Shown here in pieces: positions 51,808-59,859 of a DNA stretch of 64,000 nucleotides (within the stretch, counting starts at the first letter, position 1; each line of letters opens with the position of its first letter). Source of the stretch: JAOTVV01 sp039591075. GTDB taxonomy: Bacteria > Gemmatimonadota > Gemmatimonadetes > Gemmatimonadales > GWC2-71-9. The position numbers were made by a program, and so were the translations under genes. Below the pieces are notes generated by a model. The model had not been told where the DNA came from. It saw nothing but the letters and a program-made list of their open reading frames with translations, and ran no database searches. The stretch covers positions 127,082-191,081 of the forward strand of contig JBDHEI010000004.1 of NCBI GenBank assembly GCA_039591075.1, in the 5' to 3' direction.

Positions 51808-52296
51808 CTACATTGCGCCTTCGGGACTCGGCAGCGGCAGATCTGAGTTGAAGATGTCGAGTGCGACCTTCCAGGTGCCGTCGCCCTGTCGCTTCCAGAT
51901 CTCGATGTACTTCCCGCTATCCTGGAACGGTTCGCCACCCTCAGGCGACAAGGTCATCGAATATGTCCCATGGACATAGGCGACATCACCGGCCCCACCG
52001 ACCTCGACCTGCCGGAATTCCACCTCGCTCATGGGCGGGAGCATCGCGTGAAACGCAGCGATATCCTGGGTGCCCTGAACGGGTGGGCCGTTGGGTGGGA
52101 GGAAGGTCGCGTCCGGGGCGTAGTAGTGCTCGACGTAGGTGATCCACTCCGCTCCCGCATTGGCCAGCTCGACGGCATGGTCGGTCGCCGTTTGCAAGGC
52201 GGCGCGGTCTGTGTCGGTGAGCGTGATGGGTGCCGGCTGACACGCCCCAATCGCCAGGAGCAGCGCCGCAGTGGCGGGAATCCCAGAGGTTCGCAT
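51808..52296 (-). CDS. DUF4440/SnoaL-like lipoprotein
   Basis: 162 residues with GGAGACC before ATG 52296 and a lipobox AIGAC. NTF2-like fold: AALQTATDHAVELANAGAEWITYVEHYYAPDATFLPPNG, then EVGGAGDVAYVHGTYSM and GKYIEIWKRQGDGTWKVALDIFNSD. The EVGGAGDVAYV string is identical in the cassette-borne lipoprotein at 61963-62442, so the two are relatives. Function unknown; such proteins often bind small hydrophobic ligands. Confidence 0.85.
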   Translation of the reverse strand: MRTSGIPATAALLLAIGACQPAPITLTDTDRAALQTATDHAVELANAGAEWITYVEHYYAPDATFLPPNGPPVQGTQDIAAFHAMLPPMSEVEFRQVEVGGAGDVAYVHGTYSMTLSPEGGEPFQDSGKYIEIWKRQGDGTWKVALDIFNSDLPLPSPEGAM

Positions 52297-52601
52297 GGGG
52301 TCTCCTTTTCGTTTGCTCGATCCAGGAACGTCGGGGCCCGCTTCGGCGTGAGCCCACAGATTGAAGCCGGGACGGGCCCGTGGAGTATGTCGAGAGAAGA
52401 TGCGGTGGGGCGGCACCGTGTCCAGGCACCGGCCTGCGTTGCCGGGACTGTCCCTGTGGTGAGCGTCCGTGGTGCACGGTGCGTCCCTGAATGCCAACGG
52501 GCCAGCCGTGACTGGCTGGCCCGTTGAGTGGTTGCTTCGCGTAGCGGTGCGTGCTGCGGGCGCCGATTCCCGCCCAGACCTGGGCGGCGGCGTCAGATCC
52601 C
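52297..52601. other. Non-coding stretch with a hairpin
   Basis: About 300 bases without a supported gene between the leftward FmdB and DUF4440 genes. It contains the hairpin at 52495-52526 and presumably the DUF4440 promoter; nothing else is evident. Confidence 0.5.
52495..52526 (-). terminator. Perfect 13-bp hairpin after FmdB gene
   Basis: CAACGGGCCAGCC (52495-52507) pairs exactly with 52514-52526 around a 6-base loop, 76 bases after the FmdB stop. No T tract follows. Confidence 0.65.
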
Positions 52602-52820
52602 TCAGCCGAAACCGCTGGTTCCGCAGCCGGTGGAGGTGCTCGCAGCCCCGCCACCGCCACGTGATCCCGTGAGCACGTTCACGGCGCGAAAGCTCCGGTC
52701 GGCGCTGTGCGATCCGCAGCGGGTACAGGTTGGAGTCACCCCCTCCGTATACGCCGCAATCGACAGGCGAATCGCGAACATGTGGCCGCAATCCTGGCAG
52801 ATGTAGTCGTATGTCGGCAC
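52602..52820 (-). CDS. FmdB-family zinc-ribbon protein
   Basis: 72 residues: PTYDYICQDCGHMFAI and TCTRCGSHSADRSFR give the CxxC...CxxC zinc ribbon of the FmdB/CxxC_CxxC_SSSS family. The tail is Gly/Ser-rich with one more Cys. The upstream 200 bases hold an AT-rich stretch (52836-52862, TACACGTATTGCAATATA) likely to include the promoter. Confidence 0.9.
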   Translation of the reverse strand: MPTYDYICQDCGHMFAIRLSIAAYTEGVTPTCTRCGSHSADRSFRAVNVLTGSRGGGGAASTSTGCGTSGFG

Positions 52821-53028
52821 GTCTTCCCGTCCATCAATACACGTATTGCAATATACATATGTTCTGGCCGTTGTCCACCCCCGCCTGCCCGCCTCCTAGA
52901 GCTATCATCCCACAGTTCCCAGGCGGTACGTATGCTGCTGTTCCACCCTCCTGGGCGTGATGTGGCCGGGAGCACATTGAGAGAGACCCCATGTACTCCC
53001 GCCCAAGCAAGCGCTGTGGGCGAGGCGT

Positions 53029-53598
53029 CTACGCCGGCCAGAGCCAGCCGAACGTACCGGCCGTGAGGAGCGCGTAGACCAGTCCATCGAACGTCGACTT
53101 GAGCGTCGAGCTCCAGGCACGCTTGTACCAGATAGAGTTCTGCCAGAGCGCCACACTGTAGCCGATGAAGGCCGTGGCGCCCACGAACCGGAACACGGAC
53201 ATGTAAGGTGGGTTGGGCCCGAGAGCCCGAGTGGCGATGTACGCCGCGAAGATCCCGACGATCACGCAGTAGATGAACCACTGCACCAGCTGGCCGCCCA
53301 TCTTGGGCATGCCATTGGGCATCACGGTCATGAAGGCGACCGGGCCCTTGTTCACCTTATCGACGAACGCCGGATCCTTCATCTCTGCGGAGCTGCTGGA
53401 GTGCGGGAAGACGTACTCGCCGGGCGGAATGCTCAGCGGACGGAGCGCGTCCATCACCTTGTCCTCGCTCGGCAGCTTGGCAAAATCCGACCGGTGGTAC
53501 GTCAGCACCATGTGGATGATCGAGCTCGCCACGAACACGATTACGGCAGAGAGCACGATTGGGATCCATAGAGAGACGAGCGAAACCTGCGATACCAT
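53029..53598 (-). CDS. Hypothetical membrane protein
   Basis: 189 residues from ATG 53598 (AGGAGG 7 bases upstream). An N-terminal helix (LWIPIVLSAVIVFVASSIIHMVL) is followed by a soluble region with YHRSDFAKLPSEDKVMDALRPLSIPPGEYVFPH and KGPVAFMTVMPNGMPKMG. Three more helices come after it (LVQWFIYCVIVGIFAAYIA, VFRFVGATAFIGYSVALWQNSIWY, LVYALLTAGTFGWLW). The pattern is seen in uncharacterised proteins of several phyla; function unknown. Confidence 0.75.
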   Translation of the reverse strand: MVSQVSLVSLWIPIVLSAVIVFVASSIIHMVLTYHRSDFAKLPSEDKVMDALRPLSIPPGEYVFPHSSSSAEMKDPAFVDKVNKGPVAFMTVMPNGMPKMGGQLVQWFIYCVIVGIFAAYIATRALGPNPPYMSVFRFVGATAFIGYSVALWQNSIWYKRAWSSTLKSTFDGLVYALLTAGTFGWLWPA

Positions 53599-53677
53599 TG
53601 TCAACCTCCTGAAACGGGTGCCAAGTGTGTTGCGACCGCTCGCGAGCCGATGCGAGCCAGGGAGGGGCCTTGAAAGG

Positions 53678-54151
53678 TCAATCTGGGGTCACGAGGGACC
53701 GTTCGTAGTCGCGGACGACCATGCGACGGCCCCGCATGTCGATACGGTGGCCTTCGGCCTCGAGCCGCCGTTTCTGGTCCCGCAAACCTCCGGGATATTT
53801 CGGGTTCACCTCGCCACCGGTCTTGAGCGTCCGCCAGTAGGGGGTGACGCGCCGCTTGCCCTCTGCCTCGTCCTCGCCCGCAGCGCCGGCGGCGATCCGG
53901 GCCAGGATGCCCGTGGTGATGGGACAGCCGAGCGTCGCACCGTGCCGCCGCGCGACGATGTCACGAATCTGGTTGATCGTGATGAGCTTTCCTTTTGGCA
54001 CCTTCCGCATGATCTCGTCGACCTCCCGAGGGGCTGGGATGACCATCGTCCCGTCACCCCACTGCCTGGTCATTCCCTTCGGGATTCGCTCCACGCGCGG
54101 CAGGTCTTTTTGATCTGCCAGCTTCTCGCGGAAGGTCTTCCGTCGTCTCAT
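53678..54151 (-). CDS. MGMT-fold DNA-binding protein without acceptor Cys
   Basis: 157 residues. KGKLITINQIRDIVARRHGATLGCPITTGILARIAAGAAG and VTPYWRTLKTGGEVNPKYPGGLRDQKRRLEAEGHRI match a subgroup of the MGMT/Ada C-terminal domain family. The expected PCHR acceptor is replaced by PYWR, so it cannot act as an alkyl acceptor and may act as a damage sensor like Atl. A second, more typical Atl-like gene is at 24559-24843. Confidence 0.8.
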   Translation of the reverse strand: MRRRKTFREKLADQKDLPRVERIPKGMTRQWGDGTMVIPAPREVDEIMRKVPKGKLITINQIRDIVARRHGATLGCPITTGILARIAAGAAGEDEAEGKRRVTPYWRTLKTGGEVNPKYPGGLRDQKRRLEAEGHRIDMRGRRMVVRDYERSLVTPD

Positions 54152-54322
54152 GAGGGGTCGGGCTCGTACCGTGCCGGACGGGTGGTCGCTAAGCTGCACG
54201 AGAAGTCACGATGGGGCAAGACTGCCCGCCGGCCTGTCGTCGTTTCGTCGACTGCTGTCATATGATCTCTGCACACGGGGCACTAACACGATAGCGACCC
54301 GCCCAGCACTCAACGGAGCCGC

Positions 54323-54841
54323 ATGCACCGACCGGACCTGGAGGCCGAACTCGAACGCCATCACCGTGCGGCCTTTGGCTGGGCACTGAGTTGTTGTGGG
54401 TGGGACCGAACCCAGGCGGAAGACGTGCTCCAGACGAGCTACCTCAAGGTGCTGGAGGGCCGCGCAACCTTTGGAGGCCGATCCGCGTTCCGGACCTGGC
54501 TGTTCGGGGTCATTCGACGCACGGCCCTGGAGCAGAGCCGACGCCGCGCTCTCCTGCGACTGGTTCCGTTGGGTACCGTGGCTGGTCCCAACGAGCCGCG
54601 TGCCGCCGGGCACGACCCGGTCGCAGCGCTGGAACACGGCGAAACGACACGGCAACTCATGGCGGCCCTCGAGTTCTTACCCGGGCGCCAACGCGAGGTA
54701 CTGCACCTGGTCTTCTACGAGGACATGAGTATCAGCCAAGCAGCAGAGGTGCTCGGCCTCGGCGTCGGGACCGCACGAACCCACTACGAGCGTGGCAAGC
54801 GACGGCTGCGCGAGCTACTCGGCGGGAGAGGGGAACTGTGA
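54323..54841 (+). CDS. ECF-type RNA polymerase sigma factor
   Basis: 172 residues. Region 2: ERHHRAAFGWALSCCGWDRTQAEDVLQTSYLKVLEGRATFGGRSAFRTWLFGVIRRTA. Region 4: FLPGRQREVLHLVFYEDMSISQAAEVLGLGVGTARTHYERGKRRLRELL. First gene of a three-gene operon with a GTGA overlap to a membrane anti-sigma candidate and then an exported helical protein. Confidence 0.9.
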   Translation: MHRPDLEAELERHHRAAFGWALSCCGWDRTQAEDVLQTSYLKVLEGRATFGGRSAFRTWLFGVIRRTALEQSRRRALLRLVPLGTVAGPNEPRAAGHDPVAALEHGETTRQLMAALEFLPGRQREVLHLVFYEDMSISQAAEVLGLGVGTARTHYERGKRRLRELLGGRGEL

Positions 54842-55224
54842 CCCAAGATATGAATGACAACGATCTGCGAGATCGGTTCCGGGTCTTGCAGTCCGAGGTC
54901 GAACGAACGGCACCGCCGTATCGACGCCCGGCCAACCGGCCTGCACGGGTGCGACTCGCGCCGGCATGGCTCGCCGCCGCGGCGCTCGCGACGCTCGTGG
55001 CCGGCGCGGTCTGGATTGCCACACGAAACGGAACACCTCCGCCCCAGACGCTCGTGGGCCTGGATGCGACGTGGTGGGTTACCCCGACCGATTTCCTGCT
55101 GACGACGCCCGGGACCGATCTGCTGCGCTCCGTGCCGACGCTCGGCGTCACCGAGGGTGCTGCGGACGACGCTTCTCAAGCGGTCAACGATACCGCAGAA
55201 CTCACCGAAAGGACCAGATCATGA
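54838..55224 (+). CDS. Probable membrane anti-sigma factor
   Basis: 128 residues from GTG 54838, overlapping the sigma stop. A roughly 45-residue cytoplasmic part (NDNDLRDRFRVLQSEVERTAPPYRRP) precedes one transmembrane helix (LAAAALATLVAGAVWIA), then a short periplasmic part ending TAELTERTRS. No zinc motif is visible. Role is inferred from position and topology. Confidence 0.72.
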   Translation: MTQDMNDNDLRDRFRVLQSEVERTAPPYRRPANRPARVRLAPAWLAAAALATLVAGAVWIATRNGTPPPQTLVGLDATWWVTPTDFLLTTPGTDLLRSVPTLGVTEGAADDASQAVNDTAELTERTRS

Positions 55225-55667
55225 CGCGTCAAGTGATCGTCACCCTAGCACTCGTGCTGCTTCTCCCCGTTGTGGCCGGCGCCCAGGAGCGGATACCGGC
55301 GGAGCAGGGATTCGAGCGGCATCTCTTCCCGCCGGAACTCGTGATGCAACACCAGCGACAGCTCGGTCTCACCGAGCAGCAGCGCACGGTGTTGACCGAA
55401 TCCATCACGAAGCTGCAGGCCGACGTGGTGCAGCTGCAGTGGCAGCTCCACGATGCCAGTGCCCGCTTGGGCGAGTTGCTCGAGCCGTCGACGGTTGACG
55501 CGCCGGCAGCGCTGCAGCAGGTGGATCGGATTCTCGAAATCGAGCGGTCGGTGAAAAAGGCGCACCTGGCGCTACTGATCCGGATCAAGAACACGCTCAC
55601 CGTGGAACAGCAGGCGATGCTCGCGGAGCTGAAGCAGGAACAGCGGATGCGGGGTCCGGCCCGCTGA
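55221..55667 (+). CDS. Exported Spy/CpxP-like helical protein
   Basis: 148 residues with a signal peptide (IVTLALVLLLPVVAGAQ) and an ATGA overlap with the anti-sigma gene. RHLFPPELVMQHQRQLGLTEQQRTVLTESITKLQADVVQLQWQLHDASARLGELL and LLIRIKNTLTVEQQAMLAELK contain two LTxxQ-type motifs (LTEQQ, LTVEQQ) of periplasmic chaperone/metal-sensor proteins. It is likely the sensor or effector of the ECF pathway. Confidence 0.85.
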   Translation: MTRQVIVTLALVLLLPVVAGAQERIPAEQGFERHLFPPELVMQHQRQLGLTEQQRTVLTESITKLQADVVQLQWQLHDASARLGELLEPSTVDAPAALQQVDRILEIERSVKKAHLALLIRIKNTLTVEQQAMLAELKQEQRMRGPAR

Positions 55668-55693
55668 GGAGAGTGCCGGAATCCGGAGTGAGC

Positions 55694-55722
55694 GAGCGGG
55701 CCGGAAGTGTGCCGGCCCGCTC
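55694..55722 (+). terminator. Bidirectional hairpin terminator
   Basis: Perfect 11-bp stem GAGCGGGCCGG/CCGGCCCGCTC (55694-55704 with 55712-55722), 7-base loop, between convergent genes. Confidence 0.7.
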
Positions 55723-55777
55723 GGGGTCGCGTGAAGCGGCCAGCATCTGGGAGGCCGCGCGGGCATTCCCGCGGTAC

Positions 55778-56446
55778 TTATCGCCTCTCGATGTCGAGCA
55801 CCTCAGCGATGCGGCCCACCATGCAGATGCTGGCCAAATCGTCGCGGAGCTTCAGCAGCGCCCGGACCTCGAGTCCGTCCACCCGAAACGCGGCAGGCAA
55901 ACCCAGCGGCTCGTACTGGACGGCGTCGTTCACCCGGAGCCCCCAACACCCGCCTTCGACCGGGATGAAGCGCACCGTGCCGTCCACGCGAAAGCTCCCG
56001 GGTGGAGTGCCGATCATGTATTGCCGGAGCTGTGTGGCGCACATCAGCCGGCCGGTGCCCAAGCGGAAGTCGTGATCGGTCATGCGGGCGTCCGGCTGTG
56101 CCAGGGCGACCGTCAGTCGAGCCCCGCGGACGTCGTCGCATGCGTAGTCCAGCGGCAACCACGCCTCGATGATCGGCACTCCCGCGGTCCATAGCGCGGG
56201 CAGCACCGAATCGACCCGCACCGAGCTGAAGTCGTACTCGTAGGTCCGCGACGGATCGACTCTCGGGGCCACGTCTGCCGAGGCCATGATCGTCGAGTCG
56301 ATGTGTGGGAAGATGTCCGGTGCCGTGTCGCTGCACGCGACCACGACACTCGAGACGAGTCCAATGATGACGACTCCCTGCAGGGCCGGAATCACAGGCA
56401 GGGCAGCCGAACGGACAATACGTTCTCTCCGATACCGCATGGCCAT
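55778..56446 (-). CDS. Hypothetical lipoprotein
   Basis: 222 residues; lipobox VVVAC after a hydrophobic stretch (GVVIIGLVSSVVVAC), preceded by a long basic N-terminus. The mature part is beta-rich with Cys pairs (LDYACDDVRGARL, LMCATQLRQYMIG, VEGGCWGLRV, LASICMVGRI). No family recognised. Confidence 0.68.
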   Translation of the reverse strand: MAMRYRRERIVRSAALPVIPALQGVVIIGLVSSVVVACSDTAPDIFPHIDSTIMASADVAPRVDPSRTYEYDFSSVRVDSVLPALWTAGVPIIEAWLPLDYACDDVRGARLTVALAQPDARMTDHDFRLGTGRLMCATQLRQYMIGTPPGSFRVDGTVRFIPVEGGCWGLRVNDAVQYEPLGLPAAFRVDGLEVRALLKLRDDLASICMVGRIAEVLDIERR

Positions 56447-56572
56447 TGCTCGTGTTGCGTCACTCTATCATACCCGTGCATTGGTCGGCAGGTCACACGT
56501 GGGTACGAGTTCCCTTGGGTGTTGACGATGCATTCCTAGCCCAGCGTGGTTGGTGCCGCTAGGTTGCTGCGC

Positions 56573-57349
56573 ATGAGTGACAGGATGCTGATCGTTTCGA
56601 ACCCACCGCACCGGCCCGGCGACAGGTCGGCGGCCGTGTGGTGCTTCGATATCTCGCCACTGGAGGTTACGGCGAAGGCGGCGTATGCCGTTCCGGAGAT
56701 CTGGTTTGCCGATTCGGACCGTGGGGTGCTCGCGGGGATTTCGAAGGTCTTGGAGGCCGTCGGCCTCAGCACCCTTTGGGTGAGGGAGGAAGAACTAGTA
56801 GCTGTACCCGCGCCGATCACTGTCGATCGCGTCGAATTCGATGATCGGGGCCTGATGCTGGAGTACGGTGCCTCCCAGATGCTGGTGCGCCGTACCATTC
56901 CTGTGGTCGCAGTGGTCTGCCGCCCGTCGGTACCTGGGACACGGGAGGCAATGCCCGGAGAGACCGAGACGGCGCACGATGCTGAAATAGCATCGTTCAT
57001 TGACCTCTACGTCCGTGACGCGGGGGCGCTCAGGCGTTTCTCGGTGATGCAGGGTCTCGTCGACTTCACCGCGCTCGACGCGGCGCCGCAGGGGCCGGCT
57101 ACCATGGACGCGTTCGCCGAGCTGTGCGAGCAGGGCTTCCCCCACGCGCGGATCGATCGGCGGCTCGTTGGCACCCGAGTGAGACGGCGCCGCATTCCGA
57201 CAGATCTGCGATCGGCGTCAGAACGCCGAGCCGGGTTTTCGTTCGGCACCAAGAGGCTACAGAGCCTTCTCGACTCCGTTTCGCCGGATCTCGCAAATGT
57301 CACCCACAACGACTTTTCCTCGAGACTCATCTACCTGACCCTGCGATAG
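56573..57349 (+). CDS. Hypothetical protein, unrecognised
   Basis: 258 residues from ATG 56573 (MSDRMLIVSNPPHRPGDRSA). Alpha/beta beginning (VWCFDISPLEVTAKAAYAVPEIWFADSD) followed by VVAVVCRPSVPGTR and a helical half with SFIDLYVRDAGALRRFSVMQGLVDF, ending in a basic region and VTHNDFSSRLIYLTLR. No signal peptide and no transmembrane helix. I recognise no family. Confidence 0.65.
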   Translation: MSDRMLIVSNPPHRPGDRSAAVWCFDISPLEVTAKAAYAVPEIWFADSDRGVLAGISKVLEAVGLSTLWVREEELVAVPAPITVDRVEFDDRGLMLEYGASQMLVRRTIPVVAVVCRPSVPGTREAMPGETETAHDAEIASFIDLYVRDAGALRRFSVMQGLVDFTALDAAPQGPATMDAFAELCEQGFPHARIDRRLVGTRVRRRRIPTDLRSASERRAGFSFGTKRLQSLLDSVSPDLANVTHNDFSSRLIYLTLR

Positions 57350-57367
57350 CGCGAGTCTCTCCCCACC

Positions 57368-58606
57368 TTACGGCCACCGCAGGCTCAGCTGTGCGTAGCC
57401 CCAGTAGGTTGGGTCGTTTCCCCCAGCAAACGCCGGAAGGAGGGTAACCGCGAGGTCCTCCGGCAGGAACACGCCGACTCCCAGCTGGAGCGACGCCAAT
57501 CGGGCCATGGTCCAATCCGCGATCGCGTCCAGCTCGGTCCCCAGAGCGTGCTGCCCCGCCCGCTCCGCCGCCGTGCCGAACCGGTGCACGTCGGCGTTCA
57601 TCGTCCAGCGGGGCGACATCCGTAGCGACGCGCGTACCATGGCGTCGACCAATCCGGCCTCGGCGGTCTGGCCGGGAAAAGCAACCACGTAGTCCATGTA
57701 GCCGTAGAACTTGTGGTTCGTGGCGTAGAGTGTGTTGAACGCCTTGCGTTCGGCGTCGGTTGGATCGTCGTCACCGGACAGATAATCCAGCTGAAGCGCC
57801 ACGGTGCCGCGACCGTGTGCCACTCCCACCTTGCCGCTAGCGAAGTACGCCTCGCGGTCGGGTCCGAACTGCACCGCACCCGCCGCCTCGTAGCGGATCA
57901 GGCCGGCTGCTCCGTGTACCCTGAGGTTCGCAGTGTACGATTCGTCCGTCGCGGCGTCGCGATCGGCCACGGCGGTGAGTTCGATGGAGCCGCCGGTAAT
58001 CGGTCGAGAGGCGAATCCGCCGAGCAGCCATCCGTCATCGTTGTCGCCTTGGTTGGCTTGCGGGTCGAGACCCGTGGCGACCAGTGCGTCACGCTCGGCG
58101 ACGTTCATCCAAAATGCCGTCCACTTGAAGCCGCCGGCCTGGCCCGTCACACGCGCCCCGTCGAACGAGCGGGCCGTGTTGGTCCAACCGACCGCCCCCA
58201 CAAGACGCTCGTCGCCGAGAATCATCTCCTGGCGACCTAGGCGTGCGACGATTTGATTGGGCTTCCCGATTTCAACGAAGCCCTGATGCAGGTCGAACTG
58301 GTCGGCGCTCGCATCGGTCAGCGTGTTCCCTTCGGTTCCCCATGCCCGGGCATCCTGCAGTTGGACGTACGCGCGGATCCACGACTCGAGTTGGGCCCGT
58401 ACGCCGACGCGAATGCGAGACAGGGTGGCGGCGTCCGGATCGATACCGGTGCTCCTTCCGTCCCACTCGCCGCGCAAGCGAACCTGGCCGTCGAGTCCGA
58501 TGACCGGGAATTCCTGCGAGCGCAGCGTTGGCGCGACAGCGACGGACAGGCAGACGAGTACCAGTGTCAGCTTCGGTAGTGAGACGAGTCGAGTTCGTGC
58601 ACTCAT
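57368..58606 (-). CDS. Alginate-export/porin-like outer-membrane barrel
   Basis: 412 residues from ATG 58606 (GGAGAG upstream). A signal peptide (LTLVLVCLSVAVAPTLRSQ) precedes a large barrel. DGQVRLRGEWDGRS, TLSRIRVGVRAQLESWIRAYVQLQDARAWG, DLHQGFVEIGKPNQIVARLGRQEMILGDERLVGAVGW and FDGARVTGQAGGFKWTAFWMNV match the alginate-export porin family; the last residue region is YAQLSLRWP. Probable passive channel. Confidence 0.85.
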   Translation of the reverse strand: MSARTRLVSLPKLTLVLVCLSVAVAPTLRSQEFPVIGLDGQVRLRGEWDGRSTGIDPDAATLSRIRVGVRAQLESWIRAYVQLQDARAWGTEGNTLTDASADQFDLHQGFVEIGKPNQIVARLGRQEMILGDERLVGAVGWTNTARSFDGARVTGQAGGFKWTAFWMNVAERDALVATGLDPQANQGDNDDGWLLGGFASRPITGGSIELTAVADRDAATDESYTANLRVHGAAGLIRYEAAGAVQFGPDREAYFASGKVGVAHGRGTVALQLDYLSGDDDPTDAERKAFNTLYATNHKFYGYMDYVVAFPGQTAEAGLVDAMVRASLRMSPRWTMNADVHRFGTAAERAGQHALGTELDAIADWTMARLASLQLGVGVFLPEDLAVTLLPAFAGGNDPTYWGYAQLSLRWP

Positions 58607-58778
58607 GGGACTCTCCGTGTATAGCGCGGGCCGCAATATGATCGAGTTGAATCGGTCGTGACATCCATCCTGCGTATCACCGACTGCTGCTCCTCGAGCA
58701 CATCCTCCGTGAGGCTGTCGGCACACGTATCGATCGTGCACGGAAGGCCGCAGCGTTCGTGAGCCATGATCGCTGGTC

Positions 58779-59603
58779 TCACCGCACCGAGTACGCGACG
58801 CTGTCCTTGGTGCTGTGCTTCACCTCGTACATCAGGGCATCGACTGCAGCGATCAGTTCGTCCGCGGTGCTGGGTGAAGACTGACACGTCAGCACGCCGA
58901 TACTGAAGGTGACTGGCCACGCCCGTTCCGCCATTGCAGCGTGCGGAGCTTCTCGATCCCCGCCCGCGCGGCGTCGCTGTCCGTCTCCGGGAAGAGCAGG
59001 GCAAACTCGTCTCCGCCCATCCGAGCGACGATGTCACTTGCCCGCACGGCATCTCGCATGATCCCGGCAACGGTCCTGAGGAGCGTGTCCCCGCTGCTGT
59101 GACCGAAGCGATCGTTGACCGTCTTGAAATGGTCGAGATCGATGTAGGCCACCGTGAAGGGCCGGCCGTATCGTCGTGCGCGTACGATCTCCGTCGTTGC
59201 GAGGTCTCGAAAAGCTCGGCTGTTCGTCACCCCTGTCAGCCCGTCCATGCGTGAGAGCGCCCGTGCCTGATCGAGCGCCCTCCGGAGCAGGGCGAGCAAC
59301 ACCGTGACGACGATGAAGAACCCGAGCCTCGTGGACGCGTTCCAGAACAGGACGGTGAAACTGGAGACTGTCCCGCCTGAGAGGCGGAATGCCTCGAACC
59401 ACGCCACGGCACTCAGCACCGAGATCCCGATCCCCCATCCTTGACCGAGGAACCAGGCTGCAAAAGGCCACCGGAACGAGGTAGAAGAACGCGAACGAGA
59501 TCTCGAAGCCGGTGACGAAGTCGAGCCCGCCAACGAGGCTCATGAGCACAATAGCCAGCACGACCAGGATGATCCTGGGGAGGCGGTCGAGGGATTCGAC
59601 GAC
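58779..59603 (-). pseudogene. Diguanylate cyclase (GGDEF) gene with two frameshifts
   Basis: Joining three frames gives one protein: membrane part (LPRIILVVLAIVLMSLVGG, ISFAFFYLVPVAF) | FLGQGWGIGISVLS...LLRRALD | GGDEF domain. The GGDEF part has SRMDGLTGVTNSRAF, YIDLDHFKTVNDRFGHSSGD and the intact active site MGGDEF, then EKLRT | AMAERAWPVTFSIGVLTC and a normal end (stop at 58779). Frameshift 1 is one extra base in a TTTT run (59462-59465). Frameshift 2 is around 58931-58945, one base missing. The original start is uncertain. Recent inactivation or sequence error are both possible. Confidence 0.8.
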
Positions 59604-59859
59604 CGATGACGTAGCTCGACTCCGATGTGAGGGTCGGGTTGGAAAGGTATGTGGGCCCGGTGAAAAGAGAAGCGGGGACCGTTGGCCATGGCTGCGCGTC
59701 GGCCTTGGCTGCGTCGCCATACCGCGCCAGCAGCACATGCCCTTGGGTCGCTGCTCGTCAGGCCACTCAAGCGGAGTACGCAACGCAGGAGTTACCTTAG
59801 AATCCGGTTTCGAGAACGTGCATTGTATCCTCGGTTCACATTGTATGGAGGGGTCCTTC

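Noticed and set aside
52736..53281. 181-codon leftward ORF upstream of FmdB
   Set aside because: Overlaps the conserved membrane protein gene at 53029-53598 in another frame and spans a non-coding AT-rich region.
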